Positions 27,483 to 36,808 of a DNA stretch of 64,000 nt are shown in pieces. A program made the position numbers and the translations under genes. Positions within the stretch are counted from its first letter, which is position 1. Each line of letters opens with the position of its first letter. Origin of the DNA: Nitrospira sp. (GTDB lineage Bacteria > Nitrospirota > Nitrospiria > Nitrospirales > Nitrospiraceae); the NCBI GenBank assembly GCA_029194675.1, contig JARFXP010000003.1:496001-560000 (forward strand). The letters run 5' to 3'. Below the pieces are notes generated by a model. The model did no database searches. It was given only the letters and a program-made list of their open reading frames with translations, and was not told the DNA's origin.

Positions 27483-27572
27483 GAGACGGTTCCTGGGTTA
27501 GAGGTTCGACCTGGGCCCGACTAACGCAACGGTGTTCCAGTCATCGCTCGTCCGATGAGTACTCTTTGAGAG

Positions 27573-28139
27573 TCAGTCCGGTTTTGACGGCACGTGCTTG
27601 AATGCCACGTTGAAGAACGCGACGTTGGGATGCTGTAGCTCCAGGCGTTTCTCGCGGGTCGGGAATGAACGGTCGCCGATTGCGAGCAATTGCTGTTTGT
27701 TCAGGTGGAGTTGGCGCTTGTCGTATACCGCCCACTCAAATTCTCTCGTCATGCCCAGTGCATCGACAGGGCAGGCATCCACACACATCCCACAGAACAA
27801 GCAACGGGTCATGTCCATGTAATATTCTTTAGAGTAACGCTTCGTCGGCTCACCCGGCACTTCCGCGCTGACGACCCGGATAACGCGCGAGGGACAGGCT
27901 GCTTCACAGAGATCGCATCCCACGCACTTCTCGGTCCCATCGTCGTATCGGAGCAGCGCGAGCATGCCACGATAGTTGTCCGGCAGGGTGCGTTTTTCGT
28001 GAGGGTATTGCAAGGTCACCGGACGATAATTGAGCAGATGCGACAACGTCGCCTTCATGCCGACGAGGATCTCGTAGAACGTGATGGTCTTGAACCATTC
28101 GGACAGACTCAGACGCCTGGTGGTTGTCGTCGATGCCAT
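27573..28139 (-). CDS. nuoI: NADH-quinone oxidoreductase subunit I
   Basis: 188 residues. Two 4Fe-4S clusters (N6a, N6b) are bound by CVGCDLCEAACPSRVI near 75-90 and CLFCGMCVDACPVDAL near 115-130. These carry electrons from NuoG to NuoB. The N-terminus carries the amphipathic helix that lies on the membrane. It is 14 bp from nuoH and 90 bp from nuoJ. The protein sits at the interface of the hydrophilic arm. Confidence 0.96.
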   Translation of the reverse strand: MASTTTTRRLSLSEWFKTITFYEILVGMKATLSHLLNYRPVTLQYPHEKRTLPDNYRGMLALLRYDDGTEKCVGCDLCEAACPSRVIRVVSAEVPGEPTKRYSKEYYMDMTRCLFCGMCVDACPVDALGMTREFEWAVYDKRQLHLNKQQLLAIGDRSFPTREKRLELQHPNVAFFNVAFKHVPSKPD

Positions 28140-28153
28140 GGTGGTCCCGTACG

Positions 28154-29230
28154 CTACTTCATCTGTTGGTAGACGAATACTGCAATAGATGTCACGACAA
28201 TGTTACCCAATGCGATGGGCAGCATCACCTTCCAGCCGAACCTCATGAGCTGATCGTATCGCAGCCTTGGCAACGTGGCCCGGAGCCAGAAGAAGAGGAA
28301 CAAGAAGGAGTATGTCTTGACCGCAAACCACATGATGTTCTCGACCCAAGCCAAGGACGGCAAACCGATGAGCGCCAGAATCGTTCCAGGGTACGGTGCA
28401 TTCCATCCGCCGAGAAACAGGGCGGCGGCTACACAGGACACTAACATCATGTTGGCGTACTCGGCGAGGAAAAAGAACGCGAATCTGAGGCCGCTGTATT
28501 CAGTGAAGAAGCCGGCGACAAGCTCGCTCTCCGCTTCCGGCAGATCGAACGGGACACGATTGGTTTCGGCCACGACGGAGATCACGTAGACGACGAACGC
28601 AAAAATTTGCGGTGCCGGTAACGCGAAGAGGTACCAATTCCAAAAACCTCCGGCCTGGGCATCGGTGATTTTCACGAGGCTGAGCGAGCCGGCCAGAATC
28701 AACACCCCGACAATGGACAGTCCGACGTTGAGCTCGTAGCTGATGATCTGAGCAGCCGATCGTAGCCCGCCGAGCAAGGAGTATTTGCTGTTGGACGCCC
28801 ATCCTCCCAGGATGATGCCATAGGCACTGATCGAGGCGAAGGCTAAGATGTACAGAATGCCGATGTTGATGTCAGTGATGATGAACGGCTTCACGGTGAT
28901 GCCGCCGATCTCGAACGTCCAGTTCGGGCCCCAAGGAATAACCGCGAATCCGATGAATGTCGGAATCAAACAAAGAATCGGCGCCATGGTGAAGAGGAAC
29001 TTGTTGGCACCGGCGGGGACAATGTCTTCCTTGAAAAACAGCTTGATGGCGTCCGCAAACGGTTGGAGAATGCCGTAGGGCCCCACCTCCATCGGACCCA
29101 TGCGGTCCTGCATCCAGCCCAGGACTTTGCGTTCCGCAAGAGTGAGGATGAGGACTGTGATGACCACGATGCCCATGACCGCGGCGATCTGCGTAAGGGA
29201 GATGGCGAGACGCAATCCGAATTCAGTCAC
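28154..29230 (-). CDS. nuoH: NADH-quinone oxidoreductase subunit H
   Basis: 358 residues, eight membrane helices, forming the quinone chamber with NuoB and NuoD. Recognised by ERKVLGWMQDRMGPMEVGPY, then GILQPFADAIKLFFKEDI, and NRVPFDLPEAESELVAGFFT with the conserved acidic loop EYSGLRFAFFFLAEY. Nothing unusual. Confidence 0.96.
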   Translation of the reverse strand: MTEFGLRLAISLTQIAAVMGIVVITVLILTLAERKVLGWMQDRMGPMEVGPYGILQPFADAIKLFFKEDIVPAGANKFLFTMAPILCLIPTFIGFAVIPWGPNWTFEIGGITVKPFIITDINIGILYILAFASISAYGIILGGWASNSKYSLLGGLRSAAQIISYELNVGLSIVGVLILAGSLSLVKITDAQAGGFWNWYLFALPAPQIFAFVVYVISVVAETNRVPFDLPEAESELVAGFFTEYSGLRFAFFFLAEYANMMLVSCVAAALFLGGWNAPYPGTILALIGLPSLAWVENIMWFAVKTYSFLFLFFWLRATLPRLRYDQLMRFGWKVMLPIALGNIVVTSIAVFVYQQMK

Positions 29231-29276
29231 AATTGGACTCCTCGATGAGCATAGTCATCTGTGATGAAGCGCGTCA

Positions 29277-31943
29277 TCACGCCACCTTCATGATAGACAC
29301 CGTCGCTGTCCGAAACGACGGCGCTTGGGTGATCGGATCGATGGCGCATTCAAACAGTTGGACGGCAGCTTGACCAAAGTGATACGGGAACCATGCCGTT
29401 CCTTGTGGGATCCGCTCCATAATCTTGACCTCGGTCGTCATTTCCCCTGACGTGCTGGAGAGGCGGACCCGATCCCCATCCGACAAGGCAAAGCGTGCCG
29501 CGTCAGGTGGACTGATACGCAACCGGCCACTCCCTTCCACCTGTAACAGCCCTTTGGAGCGAGTGGATAACTTTCCGGAATGGAACAGGCTTTGACCTAG
29601 ATCCAACCGCAGGGTTCCATCCGGCCTGGATTTCGGCGTCATGATCCGGTATCGCGTCGCAAGATCACGCTGATACCCCTCGGCGAGATAGTGATCTATG
29701 GCGGTACGGTCGACCTTTTGAGGCGACGGTGTGGGCCCCAGTGAGCCGTAGCCAGGAATAAGGCCCCGGATTTCCTTGAGGATCTCTTTGCTTTCGGCAT
29801 ACTCCATGGGTGAGTTCAACAGGATGGAAAGCGCAGAAAAGACTTCCCAGTCGGGGCGGCTTTCTCCGACAGGTTCGATCGACGGACGAACGGCCTGAAC
29901 ATGTCCCTCGGTATTGGTAAACGTCCCCTGTTTTTCCATCGAAGAGGCGGCCGGCAACACGACGTGGGCCAAGGCGGCCGTCTCGGTTAAAAACAGTTCC
30001 TGGCACACCAAGAGATCGAGGTTGCGCAGTGATTGCTCGGCATGTATCGTCGCGGGGAGACTTCCGACAGGATTCTCTCCGACGATGAACATCGCCTTGA
30101 GGGATCCCTCGTTGGCTCGCTTCAACATCTCGATGAGGGACGCTCCTCTGTCGGTCGGAAGTTCGGCTTTCCATTGCGTCGCGATCCTCTCGCGATCCGT
30201 GCTGTCGGCGAGGAGGCCGGCACCGGGAAGAAATTCAGTGACGGTTCCCATTTCGACCGCGCCCTGGTCGTTGTTTTCTTCGGCAAGCGGCGAAAAACCA
30301 CAGCCGGGCTGATCCAACTTTCCTGTCAGAAGCAGCAGATCGAGGAGGGTCACACATCCGCTGTAACCATGTTCGCTCCGCAGCAAGAGCTGTCCAGCCA
30401 AGATGACGACCCGGCGTGCTCCTGCCGCCACCTTGGCCGCCCTCATAAAAGAATCCGGCTCAATTCCGGTCGCCGCCTGTAGGTCCCGCCAAGAGGTCTG
30501 TTGCAGCGCGCTCGTAATGGCGTCGACATATGCCGGCTGCCGTTGTGCGAGCTCCGGCTGTATCAAATTCTGTTCTACGACGCCCTTCACCAGACCCAGG
30601 ATGGCGTTCTGCATCTCGCTGGGTGGGAGACAGAAGTGATGCTCAGAGAGGTTAGCGATATTACTGATCGTGTCGACGACCGGCTCCAGCGATTCGATCG
30701 TCATCAGTGTCGCCCGCCGTTTCTTCACCGCCTCTTTGACCTTGAGGCCCGTGATGGGATTCGTCTCGGTGATATTCGTGCCGACGAGGATCAGGACATC
30801 CGCATCCAGGATGTCGTCGAAGGTCACGGTCCACCGATGCGTCCCCTGCACGAGTTGCATGGCATGCAGGCCGTTGATATGACCGTAGCGCGCGCTGCTG
30901 TCGATGTTGTTGGTGCCGACGGCCAGGCGCATAAATTTCTGAAAGAGGTACAGTTCCTCGTTGGTGCAGCGGCCCGAGATCAATCCTCCGAAACTCTGTC
31001 CTCCGTGAGCGGCTTTAATCTCGCCGACGCGGGCGGCGACGTACTCCAGCGCTTCTTCCCACGTCGCCCGCACAAGCACGCCATCGCGACGAATGAGCGG
31101 ATGCGTCAGACGATCCGGATGGCCGGCTGCATGGAACCCAAAAAATCCCCGAGCGCACAGGTCGCCGTTGTTGCGGCCCGCTCCATGCGCGGAGTTCACT
31201 TCAATGAGTTCCTGCCCCTTCGTCTGCACGGTGATCTGGCACCCATCTCCGCAGTAACCACAGATAGTGTCGGCTCGTTTCAGCATCCATGGCCGATACT
31301 CATACATGGACAGTCGGCTGGTAATCGCTCCAACCGGACAGATTTGCACACAGCCGCCGCAGAACTCGCAATTCAGAGGATGGGCGCCGAAGTACTTGAT
31401 TTCCGTCATCGTGCCGCGACCGACCGGCGCCAGCGCCTTGACGTCCATCACTTCGTCGCAGTATCGGACACAGCGCAGACACTGCACGCAACGATTCATC
31501 TGCGTTTCGATCAGCGGACTGAAATATTCCTTTTGGAAGATGCGCTTGGTTTCAACGAACCGGCTGGACGCCGTGTACTGGTGCGAAAAGTCTTGAAGGT
31601 CGCACTTGCCCCCTTGATCGCAGACCGGACAGTCCAGCGGATGATTGGCAAGGATAAACTCGAGCACCGATTTATGGGCGTCGTCGACCACGGTGGTAGC
31701 GGTGCGTATGTTCATCCCTTCGTCGGCCGGTGTGCTGCAGGCCGTTTGAAGCTTGGGCATCTTTTCGATTTCAACCAGGCACATACGGCAATTGGCGTCC
31801 GGTTTGAGCTTCGGATGGTAGCAGAAATGTGGAATCATGACGCCGACGCGACGGGCTGCTTCGATCACCAACGTCCCCTTCGGGACGTGGACCGTCATTC
31901 CGTCGATCGTGACGTGAACCATCTGGGGTGTAGTCTCGGTCAT
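29277..31943 (-). CDS. nuoG: NADH-quinone oxidoreductase subunit G
   Basis: 888 residues. N-terminal 2Fe-2S domain (HFCYHPKLKPDANCRMC, ACSTPADEGM), then a His/Cys 4Fe-4S site (HPLDCPVCDQGGKCDLQ), two clusters in NRCVQCLRCVRYC and CEFCGGCVQICPVGA, and a further Cys set CGYCGDGC at the start of the molybdopterin-oxidoreductase domain. That last set is the extra N7-type cluster present in only some bacteria. The molybdopterin domain (from about 230) is structural in complex I. The length fits NuoG with the full C-terminal domain. Confidence 0.94.
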   Translation of the reverse strand: MTETTPQMVHVTIDGMTVHVPKGTLVIEAARRVGVMIPHFCYHPKLKPDANCRMCLVEIEKMPKLQTACSTPADEGMNIRTATTVVDDAHKSVLEFILANHPLDCPVCDQGGKCDLQDFSHQYTASSRFVETKRIFQKEYFSPLIETQMNRCVQCLRCVRYCDEVMDVKALAPVGRGTMTEIKYFGAHPLNCEFCGGCVQICPVGAITSRLSMYEYRPWMLKRADTICGYCGDGCQITVQTKGQELIEVNSAHGAGRNNGDLCARGFFGFHAAGHPDRLTHPLIRRDGVLVRATWEEALEYVAARVGEIKAAHGGQSFGGLISGRCTNEELYLFQKFMRLAVGTNNIDSSARYGHINGLHAMQLVQGTHRWTVTFDDILDADVLILVGTNITETNPITGLKVKEAVKKRRATLMTIESLEPVVDTISNIANLSEHHFCLPPSEMQNAILGLVKGVVEQNLIQPELAQRQPAYVDAITSALQQTSWRDLQAATGIEPDSFMRAAKVAAGARRVVILAGQLLLRSEHGYSGCVTLLDLLLLTGKLDQPGCGFSPLAEENNDQGAVEMGTVTEFLPGAGLLADSTDRERIATQWKAELPTDRGASLIEMLKRANEGSLKAMFIVGENPVGSLPATIHAEQSLRNLDLLVCQELFLTETAALAHVVLPAASSMEKQGTFTNTEGHVQAVRPSIEPVGESRPDWEVFSALSILLNSPMEYAESKEILKEIRGLIPGYGSLGPTPSPQKVDRTAIDHYLAEGYQRDLATRYRIMTPKSRPDGTLRLDLGQSLFHSGKLSTRSKGLLQVEGSGRLRISPPDAARFALSDGDRVRLSSTSGEMTTEVKIMERIPQGTAWFPYHFGQAAVQLFECAIDPITQAPSFRTATVSIMKVA

Positions 31944-32000
31944 GCTCTCCGTTATTCGTTAAGCGTCAAACGCAATGATCTGACGAATAACGATTCACGA

Positions 32001-33308
32001 TTAACGTCTTAGTCCCACCGGCTCGGGTCGGATCAAATTCGCCGTCTCCGCTTCGTTGATGAGGTCGACATACTCCTGCCGCCAATGATTCAGCGTACTT
32101 TGAATCGGAGCGACTTCCGCGTCACCGAAGGCACAGACCGTTCGGCCTGCGATGTTTTTGCATAGATCCGACAAGGTTTCAAGATCCTCCATCCGGCCAC
32201 GCTTCGCTAAGATTCTGCGCAGAGTCTGTACGAGCCAAGAACTGCCCTCTCGACAGGGGGTACATTTCCCACAGGACTCATGGTAGAAAAATTCCATCAG
32301 CCGAAGGGCGGCCCAGACCATGCTGGTGCCTTCCTCCATGACCGTCACGCCGCCGGACCCCAGCATCGATCCCGCCGCCGCAACGTGTTCAAAATCCAAC
32401 TTGACGTCCAGATGGGCCGGAGTCAGAAACGGCGCAGACGCTCCACCGGGAATGAATGCTTTGATCGGCTTATCCGAACGCATGCCGCCGGCATGTTCGT
32501 AGACCAACTCGCGGACCGTCACCCCCATCGGAACTTCATAATTACCTGGTCGTTTCACATGCCCGCTGACGCAGAAGACTCTGGTGCCGGTGCTCTTCGG
32601 CGGCGAGCCGATTGCGGCAAACCATTCGGGGCCTCGGTTGATGATATGGGGGAGGTTCGCCAGCGTCTCGACGTTATTGACCACGGTCGGCTTGTTGTAG
32701 AGGCCATGCGTGGCTGGAAACGGAGGCTTGATGCGAGGGAGCCCGCGTTTGCCTTCGAGCGATTCCAAGAGGGCTGTTTCCTCGCCGCAGATATAGGCCC
32801 CCGCTCCCCGATGCACCCACACGTCTGCGTTGATGCCGGTGCCGAGAATGTTCTTTCCGATATACCCGGCGGCTCTTGCTTCGCCGATGGCCTGTTCCAA
32901 AATCCTCGAGCCCAGCACCATTTCCCCGCGGATGTAGATGTAGGCGGTTTCCGCACCGATGGCATAGCAGGCCAACACGATGCCTTCCAATACTTGATGG
33001 GGGTCTCGCTCCATGAGTTGACGATCCTTAAACGTACCGGGCTCGCTCTCATCGGCATTGCAGCACAGATAACGGGGGCCTTGATAATCTTTCGGCAGAA
33101 ATCCCCATTTCACACCGGTCGGGAAGCCTGCGCCGCCTCGGCCGCGTAATCCGGACTGGCGGACCATCGCCGTCACATCCGGCGGGCCGATTTTCCCGAG
33201 CGTGTTGCGCAAGGCTTGATAGCCACCGGCCTGCTCATAATCCGTCAGCGACCCGGTATATCCAGGGTGCATCATATTCTTCAGAAGGACGAGTTCGTGC
33301 TTGGGCAT
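32001..33308 (-). CDS. nuoF: NADH-quinone oxidoreductase subunit F
   Basis: 435 residues. It binds NADH and FMN: GLRGRGGAGFPTGVKWGF near 50-67 and NADESEPGTFKDRQLMERDP near 85-105, GAGAYICGEETALLESLEGK near 175. The N3 4Fe-4S cluster ligands are in ESCGKCTPCREG near 350 plus a later Cys. It oxidises NADH and passes electrons to NuoG; its partner NuoE is encoded 12 bp upstream. Confidence 0.96.
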   Translation of the reverse strand: MPKHELVLLKNMMHPGYTGSLTDYEQAGGYQALRNTLGKIGPPDVTAMVRQSGLRGRGGAGFPTGVKWGFLPKDYQGPRYLCCNADESEPGTFKDRQLMERDPHQVLEGIVLACYAIGAETAYIYIRGEMVLGSRILEQAIGEARAAGYIGKNILGTGINADVWVHRGAGAYICGEETALLESLEGKRGLPRIKPPFPATHGLYNKPTVVNNVETLANLPHIINRGPEWFAAIGSPPKSTGTRVFCVSGHVKRPGNYEVPMGVTVRELVYEHAGGMRSDKPIKAFIPGGASAPFLTPAHLDVKLDFEHVAAAGSMLGSGGVTVMEEGTSMVWAALRLMEFFYHESCGKCTPCREGSSWLVQTLRRILAKRGRMEDLETLSDLCKNIAGRTVCAFGDAEVAPIQSTLNHWRQEYVDLINEAETANLIRPEPVGLRR

Positions 33309-33320
33309 AATGTCAGCGTT

Positions 33321-33857
33321 TCAACTCTCACCTTTCACGGCAACCGGTTCCGGCCACATAAAGGGTCCGCTTTTCAGCCGACTGGTTCCTGTCGATCGTA
33401 GATCGGCCAAAATTCGGTCCAGTTTGTCCTCAGTCAGCTGCTCATAGTAGTCATCGTTGATCTGCATCATGGGGCCGGTCCCGCATGCGGCCAAGCACTC
33501 CACTAAGCTGAGGCTGAACAGGCCGTCGACGGTCGACTCACCCGGGGCAATCCCTAGCTTCGCCCTGATCCATTCGATGACGGTATCTGAGCCGACGAGG
33601 GCGCACATGAGGGACTTGCACACCTGAATGTGGAACTTGCCCACTGGTTTCAGGTTAAACATCGTGTAAAACGTGATCGTCTCATAAACTTGCGGAGGCG
33701 TCAGCCTAAGAAGATGCGCAATTTCCTGCATCGCCGACTCGGATACATAGCCTTGATCGCGCTGGGCGACATAGAGCAGCGGAATCAAGGCAGAACGCTT
33801 GATCGGGTAGCGGCTCAGAATCTCTTCGATTTCTTTCCCGTACTTGTCCTTCAGCAC
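33321..33857 (-). CDS. nuoE: NADH-quinone oxidoreductase subunit E
   Basis: 178 residues with a GTG start at 33857, chosen because GGAGGAACC precedes it; an ATG at 33872, five codons further out, has a badly spaced ribosome site. The thioredoxin-like 2Fe-2S domain has ligands in CKSLMC (C-x4-C) and CLAAC (C-x3-C). The N-terminal helical part YGKEIEEILSRYPIKRSALI is typical. It forms the NADH module with NuoF. Confidence 0.93.
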   Translation of the reverse strand: MLKDKYGKEIEEILSRYPIKRSALIPLLYVAQRDQGYVSESAMQEIAHLLRLTPPQVYETITFYTMFNLKPVGKFHIQVCKSLMCALVGSDTVIEWIRAKLGIAPGESTVDGLFSLSLVECLAACGTGPMMQINDDYYEQLTEDKLDRILADLRSTGTSRLKSGPFMWPEPVAVKGES

Positions 33858-33897
33858 GGTTCCTCCGCACATCCCTTTACCGAGGTGGCCGTACGCC

Positions 33898-35649
33898 TCA
33901 TCTATCGCACTCCCCCATGACGACGTCGTATGTGCCGAAAATCGTGATGATGTCGGAGATCAAGTATCCACGCGCCATATGGTCGAACGCACCCATATGA
34001 ATGAACGAGGGCGAGCGAATTTTCAATCGATAAGGGCGTGGAGATCCATCACTAATGATAAAAAATCCCAGTTCCCCCTTGGGCGCTTCGGTCGCGCAAT
34101 AGGTTTCCCCCTTCGGCGGCTTGAACCCTTGGGTGAAGATGATGAAATGATGGATCAAGCTCTCCATGTCGCGCATGACTTGCTGCTTGGGCGGAGGAAT
34201 GTATTGCGGCATATCGGCGATGATCGGCCCGGGCGGCATCTGATCGAGACATTGTGAAATGATCCGGGCGCTCTGACGCATCTCTTCAACGCGAATCCAA
34301 TAGCGATCGTAGGTGTCGCCGTTTTTCCCGACCGGCACTTCCCAGTCCACCTTATTGTAAACCCCATAGGGTTCGAGTTTGCGGACGTCATAGGCCACCC
34401 CGGATCCCCGTAACGCGGGGCCGGTCATGCCGAAATTGATCGCATCTTCCCCGGAGATGACGGCGACATGTTTCGTCCGCCCCAACCAAATCCGGTTGCC
34501 TGCGAGCAGCGAATCATACTCGTTGACCTTCTCCGGAAACGTTTCCAAGAATGTTTTGAGGCGGGTGATCAATTCGGGAGTGAAGTCGCTGTCCACGCCG
34601 CCGATCCGATAGTAATTCAAGGTCAGCCTGGCTCCACACAGCCGTTCGAACATATCGAGCAAGGTTTCCCGCTCGCGAAAGGTCCAGAAGAAGATCGTCA
34701 TGGCTCCGATATCCAGCGCCTGAGCACCCAACCAGAACAGATGTCCCAGAATGCGCTGCATCTCCGCGACGATGGTGCGAATATACTCGGCTCGTTCAGG
34801 CACGGTGATTCCGATGAGCTTCTCAACGGCGCGCACATAGGCATAATTATTGGCCATCGCGCAGACATAGTCGAGCCGGTCGGTATGGGGAATGATCTGC
34901 ATGTAGGCGAGACCCTCAGCCAATTTCTCGACGCCTCGATGGAGGTACCCCAGATCCGGCGTCGCCTTGACGATCCTCTCTCCATCCAGTTCGAGAACGA
35001 CTCGGACCACGCCGTGCGTGCTCGGATGTTGTGGGCCCATATTCAGCAACAGTTCTTCCCGCCGGTTCGATGAGGACCCGGTCGGCTCGGAAAGGAACAA
35101 CTTCTTCTCAGCCTCGGGAACCTCGCCTTCGATGTGGTCGACCGGCGGTTCATCGAGGCGCGGGATAAAGTCGAACTGACTCCGCCACCCTCGGCCCTCC
35201 GCCGGGAAGTCCTTCCGCAACGGATACCCTTCCGCATAGTCTTCCGGAAGGAGGATGCGGCGTAGGTCCGGATGCCCTGAAAACCGGATTCCCATCATGT
35301 CGTAGACTTCGCGTTCCAAGAATGTCGCGCCGCGCCAGATGCTTGTTACTGAATCCAGCGACGGGTTGTCTTCGGTGACCCGCGTTTTCAGGCGAATCCG
35401 CCTGCCGTGCGGGAGCGACAACAAGAGATAGATGACCTCAAACCGCTGCTGATCGACCGGATAGTCGGCGGAGCAGATATCGGTGATATGGTCGAAACAA
35501 GCCTCCTGGTCATCGTGCAAAAAACGAGCGACCTCCAAGATCCTCGGCGCAGCGACATGAATGGTCACTTCCGATCGCGCCGTGTCGACATCGATGGAAA
35601 GCACAGCCGCCGGGAACTTTTTGAGCAATGTTTCAGTGAGGGATTGCAT
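33898..35649 (-). CDS. nuoCD: NADH-quinone oxidoreductase fused subunits C and D
   Basis: 583 residues from the ATG at 35649; a 14-codon extension to 35691 is possible but reads spacer sequence. The NuoC part (1 to about 190) has YLLLSLPHGRRIRLKTRVTE, EREVYDMMGIRFSGHPDLRR and ILLPEDYAEGYPLRKDFP. After a linker the NuoD part begins with LNMGPQHPSTHGVVRVVLEL. It includes the quinone-site His of that HPSTHG loop and ends RSPSFIHMGAFDHMARGYLI. Fusion of C and D is known in several lineages. Together with NuoB and NuoH it forms the quinone pocket. Confidence 0.95.
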   Translation of the reverse strand: MQSLTETLLKKFPAAVLSIDVDTARSEVTIHVAAPRILEVARFLHDDQEACFDHITDICSADYPVDQQRFEVIYLLLSLPHGRRIRLKTRVTEDNPSLDSVTSIWRGATFLEREVYDMMGIRFSGHPDLRRILLPEDYAEGYPLRKDFPAEGRGWRSQFDFIPRLDEPPVDHIEGEVPEAEKKLFLSEPTGSSSNRREELLLNMGPQHPSTHGVVRVVLELDGERIVKATPDLGYLHRGVEKLAEGLAYMQIIPHTDRLDYVCAMANNYAYVRAVEKLIGITVPERAEYIRTIVAEMQRILGHLFWLGAQALDIGAMTIFFWTFRERETLLDMFERLCGARLTLNYYRIGGVDSDFTPELITRLKTFLETFPEKVNEYDSLLAGNRIWLGRTKHVAVISGEDAINFGMTGPALRGSGVAYDVRKLEPYGVYNKVDWEVPVGKNGDTYDRYWIRVEEMRQSARIISQCLDQMPPGPIIADMPQYIPPPKQQVMRDMESLIHHFIIFTQGFKPPKGETYCATEAPKGELGFFIISDGSPRPYRLKIRSPSFIHMGAFDHMARGYLISDIITIFGTYDVVMGECDR

Positions 35650-35767
35650 AGTTTCTTCAATCGCAAAGTGTGAAAATTGGAAAGCCCGCAAGGCGAAGGC
35701 CTTCGCAAAGGCTCGATACTTTCATGCTTTAGCACTTTCCCACTTTGTTTCGTACGTCCCCCTGAAT
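35650..35767. other. Spacer between nuoCD and nuoB
   Basis: 118 bp with repeated words such as CAAAGTGTGAAAATTGGAAA and GCTTTAGCACTTTCCCACTT (complementary AAAGTG / CACTTT). Same flavour as the other nuo junctions; no gene. Confidence 0.35.
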
Positions 35768-36247
35768 CTATTTCACGAATACTCTCTCTCGCTGGATCTT
35801 TTCCTGTAACTTCAACAGTCCGTCCAGTAAGGCTTCCGGTCTCGGCGGGCAACCGGGCACATAGACATCAACCGGCACGATCTGATCCACACCCTGGACG
35901 ACCGCATAGCTGTTGTAGTGATTGCCGGATGTCGCGCACGAGCCCATGCACATTACATATCGAGGCTCAGGCATTTGGTCGTAGATCCGTCGAATGACCG
36001 GCGCCATCTTGCGAGAAACCGTTCCCGCGACAATCATGAGGTCAGATTGCCTGGGGGATGCGCGAAAGACACCGGCGCCGAAGCGGTCCAGGTCATAACG
36101 GGAGGAGACGCTGGCGATCATTTCAATGGCGCAGCAGGCCAGCCCAAAAGTCATGGGCCACAGTGCCGACTTCCTCGCCCAGTTGACGACCGCGTCCAGA
36201 TTCGTCGTCACGATATTCGCGTCAAACTGTCGCTCAAGTAAACTCAT
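35768..36247 (-). CDS. nuoB: NADH-quinone oxidoreductase subunit B
   Basis: 159 residues from the ATG at 36247; the open frame continues upstream to 36445, but that part is spacer-like. The N2 cluster ligands are seen in [12 protein letters not shown] (adjacent Cys pair), [11 protein letters not shown] and [16 protein letters not shown]2 passes electrons to quinone. A purine-rich AAAGAGG lies directly before the start. Confidence 0.95.
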   Translation of the reverse strand: MSLLERQFDANIVTTNLDAVVNWARKSALWPMTFGLACCAIEMIASVSSRYDLDRFGAGVFRASPRQSDLMIVAGTVSRKMAPVIRRIYDQMPEPRYVMCMGSCATSGNHYNSYAVVQGVDQIVPVDVYVPGCPPRPEALLDGLLKLQEKIQRERVFVK

Positions 36248-36383
36248 CCTCTTTTTGCCTCCCTCACAGCGAGAATGGTGAGCGGGTGGCGTCGGCACCA
36301 GGACCCATTCGCCCGCAGCGAAAGGGACCCACTGGGGGATGGGTGGAGCGAGGACGAATGGGTCGGACGACGACAGGACCCGC

Positions 36384-36755
36384 TCAGTCCCATTCGAGCG
36401 CTCCTTTCTTCCATGCGTACCAGAACCCAACCACGAGGATAGCAATGAACAGGACCATCTCCACTAATCCAACCAGCCCAAGACTGTTGAATGCAACCGC
36501 CCACGGGTAGAGAAAGACCACCTCGACATCGAAGATGACGAACAACATCGCGATGATGTAGTACCGCATCGGAAACTGTACCCGAGCATCCTGGAAGAGC
36601 GGACTTCCGCTTTCATACGGGGCCAGCTTTGCCCGATAGGGCTGGTTCGGACGGACAAACTTCCCGAGCAAGAGAATCAGCGTTCCGAGCGCGATACCCA
36701 CCCCGATAAAAATGAGGATCGGGAGATAGTTTTCCGGTACGGGTGAATCGCCCAT
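36384..36755 (-). CDS. nuoA: NADH-quinone oxidoreductase subunit A
   Basis: 123 residues from the ATG at 36755, with TGAGG six bases upstream; an extended frame to 36812 would run into the methyltransferase. Three membrane helices, with the family motif [20 protein letters not shown] containing the acidic loop and then [20 protein letters not shown]. It is the first structural gene of the operon and is followed by a 136-bp spacer before nuoB. Confidence 0.95.
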   Translation of the reverse strand: MGDSPVPENYLPILIFIGVGIALGTLILLLGKFVRPNQPYRAKLAPYESGSPLFQDARVQFPMRYYIIAMLFVIFDVEVVFLYPWAVAFNSLGLVGLVEMVLFIAILVVGFWYAWKKGALEWD

Positions 36756-36808
36756 ATAAACCTCAGAACAGGTGACCGAACGTCGGTGCCGCCGCCATCC
36801 GAAATTCC

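Noticed and set aside
30501-32012. Long plus-strand open frame (503 codons)
   Set aside because: It is the antisense shadow of nuoG; composition is unnatural and no family is recognisable.
36248-36445. 66-residue N-terminal extension of NuoB
   Set aside because: The family starts at MSLLERQ-like sequence with a purine-rich site before it; the extension is Pro/Ser/Arg-rich spacer translation.
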